Assembly (NCBI GenBank): GCA_964421495.1
Contig: CAYQXO010000032.1
Coordinates: 1 to 22,978, forward strand
DNA: 22,978 nucleotides
Origin: CAJXOW01 sp964421495
Lineage (GTDB): Bacteria; Bacteroidota; Rhodothermia; Balneolales; Balneolaceae
Direction: 5' to 3'
The notes beneath the pieces are model-generated. The model worked only from the letters and a program-made list of their open reading frames with translations. It made no database searches and was not told the origin of the DNA. Of this stretch, positions 13,905 through 21,703 are shown piece by piece (positions within the stretch are counted from its first letter, which is position 1; the number at the start of each line of letters is the position of its first letter). The translations under genes were made by a program, and so were the position numbers.

Positions 13905-15440
13905 TTAAGCTTCCAGTTGTTCCACCAGTCGAGCAGCATTCAGCGCCTTCCCCTCTTCGAATGTGTCGGCCATAAACTGCAAACCGTAGGGCATTCCGTT
14001 GGAATGCGTACCGGCGGGTATGTTAATTCCGCATATGCCGGCAAGATTGGCCGATGTGGTATAGAAATCGTTCAGATACATCTGAATCGGGTCATCCTGG
14101 TGAGATCCCAACTCAAATGCCGTAGTAGGGGCTGTGGGAGAAACAATTACATCCACTTCGTCGAAGGCTTCGCTAAAATCCTGTTTAATCAGCCGACGAA
14201 CTTTCTGAGCCTTCTTGTAATAGGCGTCATAATATCCCGAACTCAGTACATAGGTGCCAAGCATGATGCGTCTTTTTACCTCCTTGCCGAATCCTTCCGT
14301 TCGGGATCGCTTGTAGAGGCGAATCAGCGTGGAATCCATATTTTCGAGCTGATCGGTCAGCCGTTGCTTTTTCTCTCCCGAAGCCTGCTCCAGTTGTTCT
14401 TTCAGGGCGGCTTCCTCTTGCTCCAGCTCCTCCTGAACCTCTTTTTTATCCGCCCGGTAACCGTATCGAATTCCGTCATAACGCGCCAGATTGCTCGAAG
14501 CCTCGGCCGTCGCCAGAATATAGTAGGTGGCAATGCTGTATTTCATATGCGGCAGATGTATGGGCACCAGCTCAACTCCCTGTTCCTCGAGTCCATCCAG
14601 TCGCGACTTGATCCCTTTTTCAATCTCTTCGTCCAGTCCTTCTCCGAAATATTCTTCCGGTACTCCTATTTTAATATTGGATTGGGGATTTTCCACATAT
14701 TGGGTGAAATCAGGCACGGCGCGGCTGGAAGAGGTGTTATCTTTGGGATCATGGCCCGAAATTACATTCAACAGGGCGGCCGCATCATACACATTATTGG
14801 CTAAAGGACCGATGCAGTCGAACGAAGAGGCAAAGGCGACCAATCCATACCGGGAAACCCGTCCATACGTAGGTTTAAGTCCCACCACACCACAATAGGA
14901 GGCCGGCTGGCGAATCGATCCGCCGGTATCCGAGCCGAGCGTAGCCGTCTGAAAACCGGAGGCAACGGCTGCAGCGCTTCCACCGGAAGAACCCCCGGCC
15001 ACTTTTTCGTTATCGTGGGGATTTTGAACGGGGCCGTATATGGTATTCTCCGTGGAGGATCCCATAGCGAACTCATCCATATTCAACCGTCCGAGCAGCA
15101 AGGCATCCTCTTCGCGCAATCTCTTTATTACGGTGGCATCATAAACGGCTTCGAAGTTTTCCAGCATGCGGGAGGCGCAGGTGGTGTTATGTCCTTTTTG
15201 GCTAATTACATCTTTAATTCCGATCACCGTGCCGGCCAGGGAACCGGCTTCGCCACGTTCAATTTTTTCCTGTATGCGTTCGGCGCCCGATCTTACCTGT
15301 TGTTCATCCAGGGATACAACGGCATTGACCCGGTCATTGCGCTCATCGATTTGTTCAAGGTAATGCTCTGCAATTTCCGGTAACTCAACCTCTCCATCCT
15401 TAAGCGACTGCTGAATACTGCGGATCGATCTGTAATCCAA
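13905..15440 (-). CDS. gatA: Asp-tRNA(Asn)/Glu-tRNA(Gln) amidotransferase subunit A
   Basis: GatA releases ammonia from glutamine for converting Glu-tRNA(Gln)/Asp-tRNA(Asn) in the GatCAB complex. The catalytic Lys-cisSer-Ser triad is intact: K76 (GIKDVI), S151 (GGSSGGSA) and S175 (GSDTGGSIRQPA), with the same 75 and 24 residue spacing as known GatA. At 511 residues it is longer than usual because of a charged Glu/Gln/Lys-rich segment (about residues 331-368) between RYGYRA and LYKRSRTEGFG. The start is a TTG at 15440; no in-frame ATG occurs before residue 91 (reading on), and the N-terminus aligns with family starts. It lies 6 bp after tatA. gatB and gatC are not in the window. Confidence 0.96.
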   Translation of the reverse strand: MDYRSIRSIQQSLKDGEVELPEIAEHYLEQIDERNDRVNAVVSLDEQQVRSGAERIQEKIERGEAGSLAGTVIGIKDVISQKGHNTTCASRMLENFEAVYDATVIKRLREEDALLLGRLNMDEFAMGSSTENTIYGPVQNPHDNEKVAGGSSGGSAAAVASGFQTATLGSDTGGSIRQPASYCGVVGLKPTYGRVSRYGLVAFASSFDCIGPLANNVYDAAALLNVISGHDPKDNTSSSRAVPDFTQYVENPQSNIKIGVPEEYFGEGLDEEIEKGIKSRLDGLEEQGVELVPIHLPHMKYSIATYYILATAEASSNLARYDGIRYGYRADKKEVQEELEQEEAALKEQLEQASGEKKQRLTDQLENMDSTLIRLYKRSRTEGFGKEVKRRIMLGTYVLSSGYYDAYYKKAQKVRRLIKQDFSEAFDEVDVIVSPTAPTTAFELGSHQDDPIQMYLNDFYTTSANLAGICGINIPAGTHSNGMPYGLQFMADTFEEGKALNAARLVEQLEA

Positions 15441-15446
15441 TGGTAC

Positions 15447-15764
15447 TTAGCCTTTATTTTCCTTATTTGTTGATTCCGTTGTTTGTTCGTCTTCTTCCCC
15501 GGACCCGGCTTCTTCCCGGGAAGGACTTTCCGGTTCTGACTTCGACTTCACACTGCTTTTTGAAGACTCCTCCGAACTGAAATTGCTTCCACCGCCACCT
15601 TTGGCGCCTTGATCGATCTCTTTTTTGATCTCATCAGAAGCTTTTCTGAATTCGTTAATTCCCTGCCCCAAACCGCGGGCCAGTTCGGGAATACGCTTAG
15701 CGCCAAATAGCAGAAGTACAACCAATATGATAATTAGCCATTCAAATCCACCCAAGCTGCCCAT
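15447..15764 (-). CDS. tatA: Twin-arginine translocase subunit TatA/TatE
   Basis: A 105-residue protein. One N-terminal membrane helix (FEWLIIILVVLLLFG, about 7-21) is followed by the FGAKRIPELARGLGQGINEFRKA amphipathic helix that defines TatA/E. The tail (about 60-105) is Ser/Glu-rich and disordered-looking. TatA forms the pore-like part of the Tat export system for folded proteins. It is the first gene of the leftward group. TATCTTTC at 15811-15818 (minus strand) matches TAnnTTTG at 7 of 8 and may be its -7 element; the -33 side is weak (CTG). tatC is not in the window. Confidence 0.95.
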   Translation of the reverse strand: MGSLGGFEWLIIILVVLLLFGAKRIPELARGLGQGINEFRKASDEIKKEIDQGAKGGGGSNFSSEESSKSSVKSKSEPESPSREEAGSGEEDEQTTESTNKENKG

Positions 15765-15951
15765 ATAATAAACCTTTCTGTCTTTTGTTAATAATTAGCC
15801 TGTTACCGCGGAAAGATACAAAACTTTAAGCGGGGTTTCAGTCGAAATAAACGGAAATTTTACCTATTCTTAAAAAAAGCTTGAATTTTTCATAATTGCC
15901 TGTTTATTAACGGTCAGATGAATGTAAAATTTGAAATAAAATAAGGAACTT

Positions 15952-16206
15952 ATGATTTGGACAGTGGAACTCGCAGCAAAACTTGACGATGCACCGTTTC
16001 CGGCCACCCGGGAAGAATTAATTGAATGGGCCGAGCGTAATGGCTTGCCCCAGCGCGTACTTAATAATTTATACGAACTCGAGGAACTTGAGGAAGAGGA
16101 AGATGTAGTTTACGAAGGTATCGAGGATATTTGGCCCGATTATATACAGAAAGAGGATTTCTTCCACGATGAGGACGATGAGGGGTTTAACTACGATGAC
16201 GTGTAG
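15952..16206 (+). CDS. DUF2795 domain-containing small acidic protein
   Basis: An 84-residue protein. The N-terminal half has the DUF2795 pattern FPATREELIEWAERNGLPQRVLNNLYEL (about 16-43); the rest is very acidic (LEEEEDVVYEG, HDEDDEGFNYDDV). AAGGA lies 5 bp before the ATG, supporting the start. The function is unknown; in many bacteria this family is a small soluble protein. It is divergent from tatA and 208 bp before the TamL-like gene. Confidence 0.8.
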   Translation: MIWTVELAAKLDDAPFPATREELIEWAERNGLPQRVLNNLYELEELEEEEDVVYEGIEDIWPDYIQKEDFFHDEDDEGFNYDDV

Positions 16207-16414
16207 GGTGAATTTCCCAATACGTTTGCCGCTTTGCAGGCCATTTATTTTCCGGGATCTGCAATTTATGATCGGGAATAAAACTCCAATCCAATCTGTT
16301 TGTTGCCGATTGTTGGGTCAGTATTTTTCTTCTATCCTGTTCCTCTCTTTGACTCTTCCAGTTTCACTGCGGCATAAATGGAAGTGAACAAATCTTTTAC
16401 TATTTAACCTTGTA

Positions 16415-18814
16415 GTGTTAAAACATATTTCTATATTCGAACGAGTTTGCCAAGCATTCCTGCTGCTCATAGCATGTTCCCTGCTTTACACGGAAGTTGG
16501 ATTTTCCCAGGCCTCCACAGACAGCAGCGAATCAGAAAGAGTGGTTCGAAAAATACGGTTTGTCGGCAATGAGGCCATTTCGAAAAAACAACTAACCTCT
16601 CTGATACGAACGCGCACCAATCGCGAATTTCTGGGCATTCCCCGTTTCACTCCCTGGTATTTTCTCTGGCAAATAAATAAAAAAATCGGCGAGCCCCCGG
16701 CTACACTTGATCGTTCCGTCGTCGGTACCGATATAGAACGCATCACCACTTTTTACAAATCCAAGGGGTATCAGGATGTCTCAGTCGATACCAATATTGT
16801 GCTGTTTGGCCGCAATAAAGCGGAAGTGAATTTTCATATAAGTGAAGGACAACCGTATAAACTCCGAGAAGTCATCTATTCCGGTATCCCCTCCTTCGGC
16901 GGTCAGTCAGATAAAAGAGAACGTTTCTTCCGGGAAAGTGACTTAATCAGAAGACAGGTGAACGATTCCACGTTTCGGGTTAACAGGCGCTTTACCTATG
17001 ACCTGCTTACCCAGGAACGAAACCGTATACTGAATTACCTCAAGAACAATGGCTATGCGGCCATACAGCGTGATTCTGTTATCGCACTGGTGCGGAAAGA
17101 TTCTGTTCGTTCGCATCAATTCGACGTGCAATTTCGCATCAATCCGGGCAGAATATATCATTTTGGAAATGTTTTTGTCTACCTGGCAGGACCTGACAAC
17201 CAGGTAAGTTATCAGGAATCGGATACCCTGCGCTATCAGAATGAGGATGGTACGCACAAGACGATGGTGCTGCAAATGGAACGGGAAAGTCAGACGCGCA
17301 TGCGCCTTCTCAGGGATCAGATCCTTTTTGAGCCGGGACAGGTATATGATCATTCGCTCTATATGCGGACCATAAACGAATATCAAAACCTTGGAATGCT
17401 CAATATTCAACAATTCGGCTTGAGTGAAGACGGCGGGCTCCCCGATTATTCCCAGTCTGAGCTGCCGGTGATGTTTCGTTTGAAAACGCAGCCGAAACAT
17501 CAACTCAGTATGGAGATGTTTGGCATGGAAAGGTACGGTTTCGGTGCCGGTGTCGGACTAACTTACACCAATAACAACCTTTTCGGTCGGGCCGAACAAC
17601 TGCAATTAAGCTTAAACGGCAATTTTGAATATGTCAGCTCCAATTTTTTCGAAGAGTACCAATTCCCCGATTCGGATACCACCTTTTCCTACAGCGGCGC
17701 TCAAGTGTTTCAAAGTTTCCAGGCTGAAATAAACTATTCAGTACCCCGCCTGAATTTTCCGTTTTCCTGGCTCGACCAGCAATTGTTATTCTCCAACGCC
17801 CGTACCCGCTATGCACTGGTTTATTCCCAGTCCGACCAAATCAATTTCAATATTAATGCAGATATCCGTTTTAACCTGAGCTATACCGTCGATCACAACG
17901 ATCGATACAGCAGTCAACTCGACCTGGTGGAGCTGGATTGGCTCGATACGACGCCCTCCGGCGAATTTCTACGATCCCTGGAACAACAATATGGTGCCGA
18001 ATCCCTGCAATTAAAGCGTATAAAAGAGGACTTTCGTCCCCAGTTTTCCTCCAGCATTCGTTATACTTTCCGCGATGTAAATACCCATCTGCTTAAAAAG
18101 GATCATGGCCATTTCGCCGAATATTCATTCTCACTGGCCGGTAATTTTCCCTATGCGTTGGATCGGTACGTCGTAACTCCCAAAACGCTCGAAGGCAATC
18201 TGCCGTCCTTATTCCGAATCAGTTCAAACAGCCTTTCTTACACCCGTTATTTCAAAGTTTCGGCGGATTATCGCAGGTATATACCGCTCAGTGACGACGC
18301 CACATATAGCTACCGGGTGTTCGGTGGGTTTGCCCATCCCTACGGGAAAAATAAAGACATTCCGCTCAATCGGCGATTTTTTGCCGGCGGCAGCAACGAT
18401 ATCCGAGGATGGCCGCCGTATCGACTTGGACCCGGGGGGATCTCATCCAATCAAGTGACCATAAACGGCGGAGAAATCAAGCTGGCCGCTTTCTCTGAAG
18501 TCCGGCAGTTGATCATCTCCAACTTTTTATCCGCCGACTGGTACGGCGCCTGGTTTACTGACATGGGGAATGTCTGGTACGGTCCGGAAACGAATATTGA
18601 AGGAGATGCTTCGCAAAATATACTCAAAGAGGGGAAGTTTCGCTTTAATGATTTTTACAAGCAAATAGCCGTCGGTTCGGGCCTGGGCGTCCGGCTGGAC
18701 TGGGACTTTGTTATTTTACGCCTCGATTTCAGCACCCGGGTGCACGACCTTGACGAAGGTTGGTTCAATGACGGAAATCTCTATTTCAGTTTCGGGATCG
18801 GCCATTCCTTTTAG
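16415..18814 (+). CDS. BamA/TamA-family outer-membrane assembly protein (TamL-like)
   Basis: A 799-residue protein. After an N-terminal export signal come POTRA-type repeats (from about residue 40: VVRKIRFVGNEAISKKQLTSLI...; then YKLREVIYSG and YHFGNVFVYL), and from about residue 370 a C-terminal beta-barrel with RRFFAGGSNDIRGWPPYRLGPGG, the Omp85 RGF/Y-type lid motif in its Bacteroidota TamL form, ending in an aromatic residue (FGIGHSF). Such proteins insert beta-barrels or help export to the outer membrane. The start is a GTG at 16415; an in-frame TGA at 16385 and no ATG between exclude a longer gene. LLIAC at 17-21 could be a lipobox (TamL is a lipoprotein), but cleavage at FSQA is also possible. 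No tamB is nearby. Confidence 0.88.
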   Translation: MLKHISIFERVCQAFLLLIACSLLYTEVGFSQASTDSSESERVVRKIRFVGNEAISKKQLTSLIRTRTNREFLGIPRFTPWYFLWQINKKIGEPPATLDRSVVGTDIERITTFYKSKGYQDVSVDTNIVLFGRNKAEVNFHISEGQPYKLREVIYSGIPSFGGQSDKRERFFRESDLIRRQVNDSTFRVNRRFTYDLLTQERNRILNYLKNNGYAAIQRDSVIALVRKDSVRSHQFDVQFRINPGRIYHFGNVFVYLAGPDNQVSYQESDTLRYQNEDGTHKTMVLQMERESQTRMRLLRDQILFEPGQVYDHSLYMRTINEYQNLGMLNIQQFGLSEDGGLPDYSQSELPVMFRLKTQPKHQLSMEMFGMERYGFGAGVGLTYTNNNLFGRAEQLQLSLNGNFEYVSSNFFEEYQFPDSDTTFSYSGAQVFQSFQAEINYSVPRLNFPFSWLDQQLLFSNARTRYALVYSQSDQINFNINADIRFNLSYTVDHNDRYSSQLDLVELDWLDTTPSGEFLRSLEQQYGAESLQLKRIKEDFRPQFSSSIRYTFRDVNTHLLKKDHGHFAEYSFSLAGNFPYALDRYVVTPKTLEGNLPSLFRISSNSLSYTRYFKVSADYRRYIPLSDDATYSYRVFGGFAHPYGKNKDIPLNRRFFAGGSNDIRGWPPYRLGPGGISSNQVTINGGEIKLAAFSEVRQLIISNFLSADWYGAWFTDMGNVWYGPETNIEGDASQNILKEGKFRFNDFYKQIAVGSGLGVRLDWDFVILRLDFSTRVHDLDEGWFNDGNLYFSFGIGHSF

Positions 18815-18840
18815 TTTCCACTCCAGGAGGAGTAAATTGG

Positions 18841-18848
18841 TACCTTTG
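18841..18848 (+). promoter_or_regulatory. Candidate -7 element TACCTTTG ahead of the cNMP-binding gene
   Basis: A perfect match to the Bacteroidota -7 consensus TAnnTTTG, 80 bp before the gene at 18928. Upstream TTTC at 18815-18818 would be a weak -33 at a slightly long 22-bp distance. Between them ACTCC-AGGA-GGAGT forms a small inverted repeat (about 18820-18833) that could be an operator. Confidence 0.45.
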
Positions 18849-18927
18849 CTTAAAAATCTACAGTTTGTAATGATGAAGAAGTTTGTCGGCCTTATAGGAA
18901 AATTATCAATCAAATGATCCCTGTCCC

Positions 18928-19479
18928 ATGCTTAAATCGAAAAAACTGGAAAAGCTAAAAAACAAGGGCAATGTGATTTTCAAGACCCGTTTTTTAAAAT
19001 CGTTAACCCTCACCGAGCGATACGAGCTATTGCAATTATGTCATAGGCGAACCTATAAGGAGAAGGAGTATATCTACCACCAGGATGACCCCGGATCGGG
19101 TATGTATTTCATTGAAGACGGCAAGGTGGAACTTGTCGTAGAACCCGACGAGTCTGACGAGGATGCCTATCAATACACGCTGGAGGCCCCTGAATCATTC
19201 GGGGCCCTGTCGCTGCGCTATGAGGTTCGTCGCTTATCCTCCGCACGATGTGTAACCGACACCACGCTGCTGGGTTTTTTCCAACCGGATTACAATACCC
19301 TGAAAGACCGGCATCCTAAAATTGCCCTAAAAGTGATTGAGACTATATCGCTGATAGCCATGAAACAACTTCAGCGCACCACACGAGCTCTCATTGAGAA
19401 CACGAGCCTACCCCAGGCTCTTTCGGTTCAATTTCGTACCTATTACAATGAAGAACTCGGTGATTCACTCACTCAATAA
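18928..19479 (+). CDS. Stand-alone cyclic-nucleotide-binding domain protein
   Basis: A 183-residue protein with one cNMP-binding beta-barrel (about 20-125): FLKSLTLTERYELLQLCHRR, YIYHQDDPGSGMYFIEDGKVEL, and the phosphate-binding cassette region FGALSLRYEVRRLSSARC (91-108). The cassette departs from the usual GELAL...RAAT pattern, so ligand binding is uncertain. After it comes a helical tail (about 130-172) without a DNA-binding helix-turn-helix, so it is not a Crp/Fnr regulator; it may act on a partner protein. The gene is 12 bp before rlmD and probably cotranscribed with it. No clear ribosome-binding sequence precedes the ATG. Confidence 0.85.
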   Translation: MLKSKKLEKLKNKGNVIFKTRFLKSLTLTERYELLQLCHRRTYKEKEYIYHQDDPGSGMYFIEDGKVELVVEPDESDEDAYQYTLEAPESFGALSLRYEVRRLSSARCVTDTTLLGFFQPDYNTLKDRHPKIALKVIETISLIAMKQLQRTTRALIENTSLPQALSVQFRTYYNEELGDSLTQ

Positions 19480-19491
19480 ACGCAGGATTCA

Positions 19492-20901
19492 ATGAGTATT
19501 AAAAAAGGCAGTGAAATAGAAGTCACCATAGATTCCGCTGCTTATAAAGGCAAAGGCGTGGGACGACTGAACGGTCGGGTCATCTTTATTCCCGATACTG
19601 CCCCCGGCGACGTGGTCAAAGCCCGCGTCGTCAAGAAAAAAAAGAGTTACCTGGAAGGGAAATTGCTGGAGGTCATCGATCCCAGTGATATGAGAATTGA
19701 GCCAAAATGTGGTCACGCCCCGTTCTGCGGCGGATGCAACTGGCAACATGTCCCCTACGAAAAACAATTGGAATTCAAGCGAGAGCAGGTCCGGGATCAT
19801 TTGCATCGCATCGGGAATCTAACTGACGTGGAGCCCGAACCTACCCTGGGGTGCCATACTCCCTTCTACTATCGGAACAAAATGGAATATTCCATTGGTC
19901 ACAAACGATGGCTCAGCCGTGAAGAGATCAATAGCGACGAATATGTGGACGATCGATGTTTTGCCGCCGGACTGCACGCCCCCGGCCGTTTTGATAAAAT
20001 ACTTAATCTACAGGAGTGCCACCTGCAGGATCCCCTTTCCTATGAAATTCTTGATGAGGTAAGAAGCTGGTGCGTGGAAAATGGAATCTCTCCCTATAAT
20101 ACTTTCGATCATACGGGATTTATGCGCAACGTAGTGATACGCACCTCACACCACACCGACGATTTGCTTGTAAATCTGGTGACCAACTACGAAGACGAAG
20201 AGGTCATTAACAAGTTGGCCCAACATCTGCTGAAGCATTTTGATCGGATTTCAACCCTGGTCAATAACGTCAACGATCGTCCCAATCCCACCGCAGTGGG
20301 CCGGTACGAAAAAACAATTTACGGCCCCGGCTATATTGAAGATTATATAGGGGAGTATAAATTTAAAATTGATGCCAATGCGTTCTTCCAGACGAATACA
20401 CGTCAGGCGGAAAAACTTTACGAAACCGCATTGAATTATGCAGATCTTTCCGATGACGAAACCCTGTTCGACTTGTACTGCGGGGTGGGAACCCTCGGTA
20501 TTTATTTCAGTCGGCATGTCCGGCAGGTCGTAGGAATTGAATCGGAGCCGGTTGCCGTGGAAAATGCCCGTCAAAACGCGAAAGAGAACGGGGTCGACAA
20601 CATCTCGTTTGTGGAGGGCGATATGAAAGATACCTTTGACGTCTCCTTTACCGAAAAATACGGGTTGCCCGACTGTCTGATCACCGATCCGCCGCGTGCG
20701 GGGATGCATCCCGACGTGGTTGGCTATCTTAAAGAGTTGTCACTTCCAAAGCTTGTATACGTGAGTTGTAATCCCTCGACCATGGCCCGGGACTTGAAAG
20801 AACTGAAAGAAGTTTACGAGGTGGAAAACGTACAGCCGGTTGACATGTTTCCGCAGACGTATCACATCGAGGCGGTCACGCAGCTTCGCCGACGAACTTA
20901 A
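19492..20901 (+). CDS. rlmD: 23S rRNA (uracil-C5)-methyltransferase, RlmD/TrmA family
   Basis: A 469-residue rRNA methyltransferase. An N-terminal TRAM domain (about 1-65) is followed by the [4Fe-4S] cysteines C73, C79, C82 (PKCGHAPFCGGCNWQH) and C176 (LQECHL), with the C-x5-C-x2-C spacing of RlmD. The SAM fold has LFDLYCGVGTLGIYFSRH, DPPRAGMHPDVV and the nucleophile C426 in YVSCNPSTMARDL; the general base corresponds to E461 (YHIEAV). In E. coli RlmD modifies U1939 of 23S rRNA; relatives RlmCD-type can modify U747 as well, so exact position is inferred. AGGA lies before the ATG. Confidence 0.93.
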   Translation: MSIKKGSEIEVTIDSAAYKGKGVGRLNGRVIFIPDTAPGDVVKARVVKKKKSYLEGKLLEVIDPSDMRIEPKCGHAPFCGGCNWQHVPYEKQLEFKREQVRDHLHRIGNLTDVEPEPTLGCHTPFYYRNKMEYSIGHKRWLSREEINSDEYVDDRCFAAGLHAPGRFDKILNLQECHLQDPLSYEILDEVRSWCVENGISPYNTFDHTGFMRNVVIRTSHHTDDLLVNLVTNYEDEEVINKLAQHLLKHFDRISTLVNNVNDRPNPTAVGRYEKTIYGPGYIEDYIGEYKFKIDANAFFQTNTRQAEKLYETALNYADLSDDETLFDLYCGVGTLGIYFSRHVRQVVGIESEPVAVENARQNAKENGVDNISFVEGDMKDTFDVSFTEKYGLPDCLITDPPRAGMHPDVVGYLKELSLPKLVYVSCNPSTMARDLKELKEVYEVENVQPVDMFPQTYHIEAVTQLRRRT

Positions 20902-20940
20902 TGCCCCTCAGACGTTTGATTGTAATGATCGATTGAAAGA

Positions 20941-21066
20941 TGGAATGGGATCCTTGTTCCCTGAAATTCCAGTGGTAACGCTATCCATCCTACAACCGGG
21001 TCGTCAATCCCTCCTGTGATCCTTTCCCCCGTTATGACTGAATAAGTCTGACTAGCCGGGATTGAC
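20941..21066. repeat. Two inverted repeats between convergent genes
   Basis: TGGAAT/ATTCCA (20941-20946 and 20966-20971) enclose GGGA/TCCC (20947-20950 and 20958-20961), a 10-bp stem with a 4-nt bulge. Farther on GTCAATCCC (21003-21011) and GGGATTGAC (21058-21066) pair perfectly over 9 bp around 46 nt. No T-run follows, so these are not typical terminators, though they may mark the end of rlmD or of the phosphoesterase transcript. Confidence 0.4.
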
Positions 21067-21079
21067 TCCTGCTGTTAGT

Positions 21080-21580
21080 TTAGTTCTGCTTTCCGAGATT
21101 GATCACTTCAACGTTGTGGAGTTTTCCGTCATAGATCTCAAACCTCACGCAGGTACGGTAGACCTGGAAGCCGTATTTACCTGCAGCTCCCGGATTCATG
21201 AATATCATCTTATCCATGGCAGGATCCCGTGCAATCTTTAAAATATGCGAATGGCCGCAAACGAACAGGTCGGGTGGATTTTCCTCCATTTCTTCCCTGA
21301 CCGGCAGGGCATAGCGTCCGGGGGTACCCCCGATATGCGTCATCCACACATTCACTCCCTTTCGTTCAAAACGCTGATTCTGTGGAAATTCCTTCCTTAA
21401 TTCCTCGCCGTCCACATTACCATACACCCCGATTAAAGGTGCCACTTCTTTAAGGCGTTCGGCCACCGACCTATTTCCGAAATCGCCGGCATGCCATATT
21501 TCGTCACGATCTTTAAAATATTCCTTGACCTGCGGATCCAAATATCCATGCGTATCTGCAATCAACCCTACTTTCGTCAT
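21080..21580 (-). CDS. YfcE-like metallophosphoesterase
   Basis: A 166-residue protein of the small YfcE/MJ0936 phosphodiesterase family. All metal-binding motifs are visible: D9 and H11 (IADTHG), D33 (HAGDFGN), N55 (GNVD), H82 (MTHIGG), H110 and H112 (CGHSHI). It hydrolyses phosphodiesters with two metal ions in the cytoplasm; the natural substrate is not known. The ATG at 21580 has no strong ribosome-binding sequence. On its strand TAAATTTG (21652-21659) is a perfect TAnnTTTG match and may be the -7 element, with a leader of about 65 nt. Confidence 0.93.
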   Translation of the reverse strand: MTKVGLIADTHGYLDPQVKEYFKDRDEIWHAGDFGNRSVAERLKEVAPLIGVYGNVDGEELRKEFPQNQRFERKGVNVWMTHIGGTPGRYALPVREEMEENPPDLFVCGHSHILKIARDPAMDKMIFMNPGAAGKYGFQVYRTCVRFEIYDGKLHNVEVINLGKQN

Positions 21581-21651
21581 AAAAGCATTAACTTTATGTA
21601 ATACAATTTCTCATTCTTTTGGAAGAAATTAAATCAACTCTTATTATGGTA

Positions 21652-21659
21652 CAAATTTA
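21652..21659 (-). promoter_or_regulatory. Candidate -7 element for the phosphoesterase gene
   Basis: Read on the minus strand this is TAAATTTG, 8 of 8 to the Bacteroidota -7 consensus. No TTG is visible about 19 bp upstream, so the promoter is only half supported. Confidence 0.35.
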
Positions 21660-21703
21660 TTAGCGGACTATGCAGTAGTTTATGACATTTGAACAGGTAT
21701 CCT

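Noticed and set aside
13779..14804. A 341-codon plus-strand frame opposite the M28 gene and gatA
   Set aside because: Spans two real genes on the other strand and has no family features.
16169..16387. A 72-codon frame after the DUF2795 gene
   Set aside because: Overlaps the end of that gene out of frame; no start signal and no known pattern.
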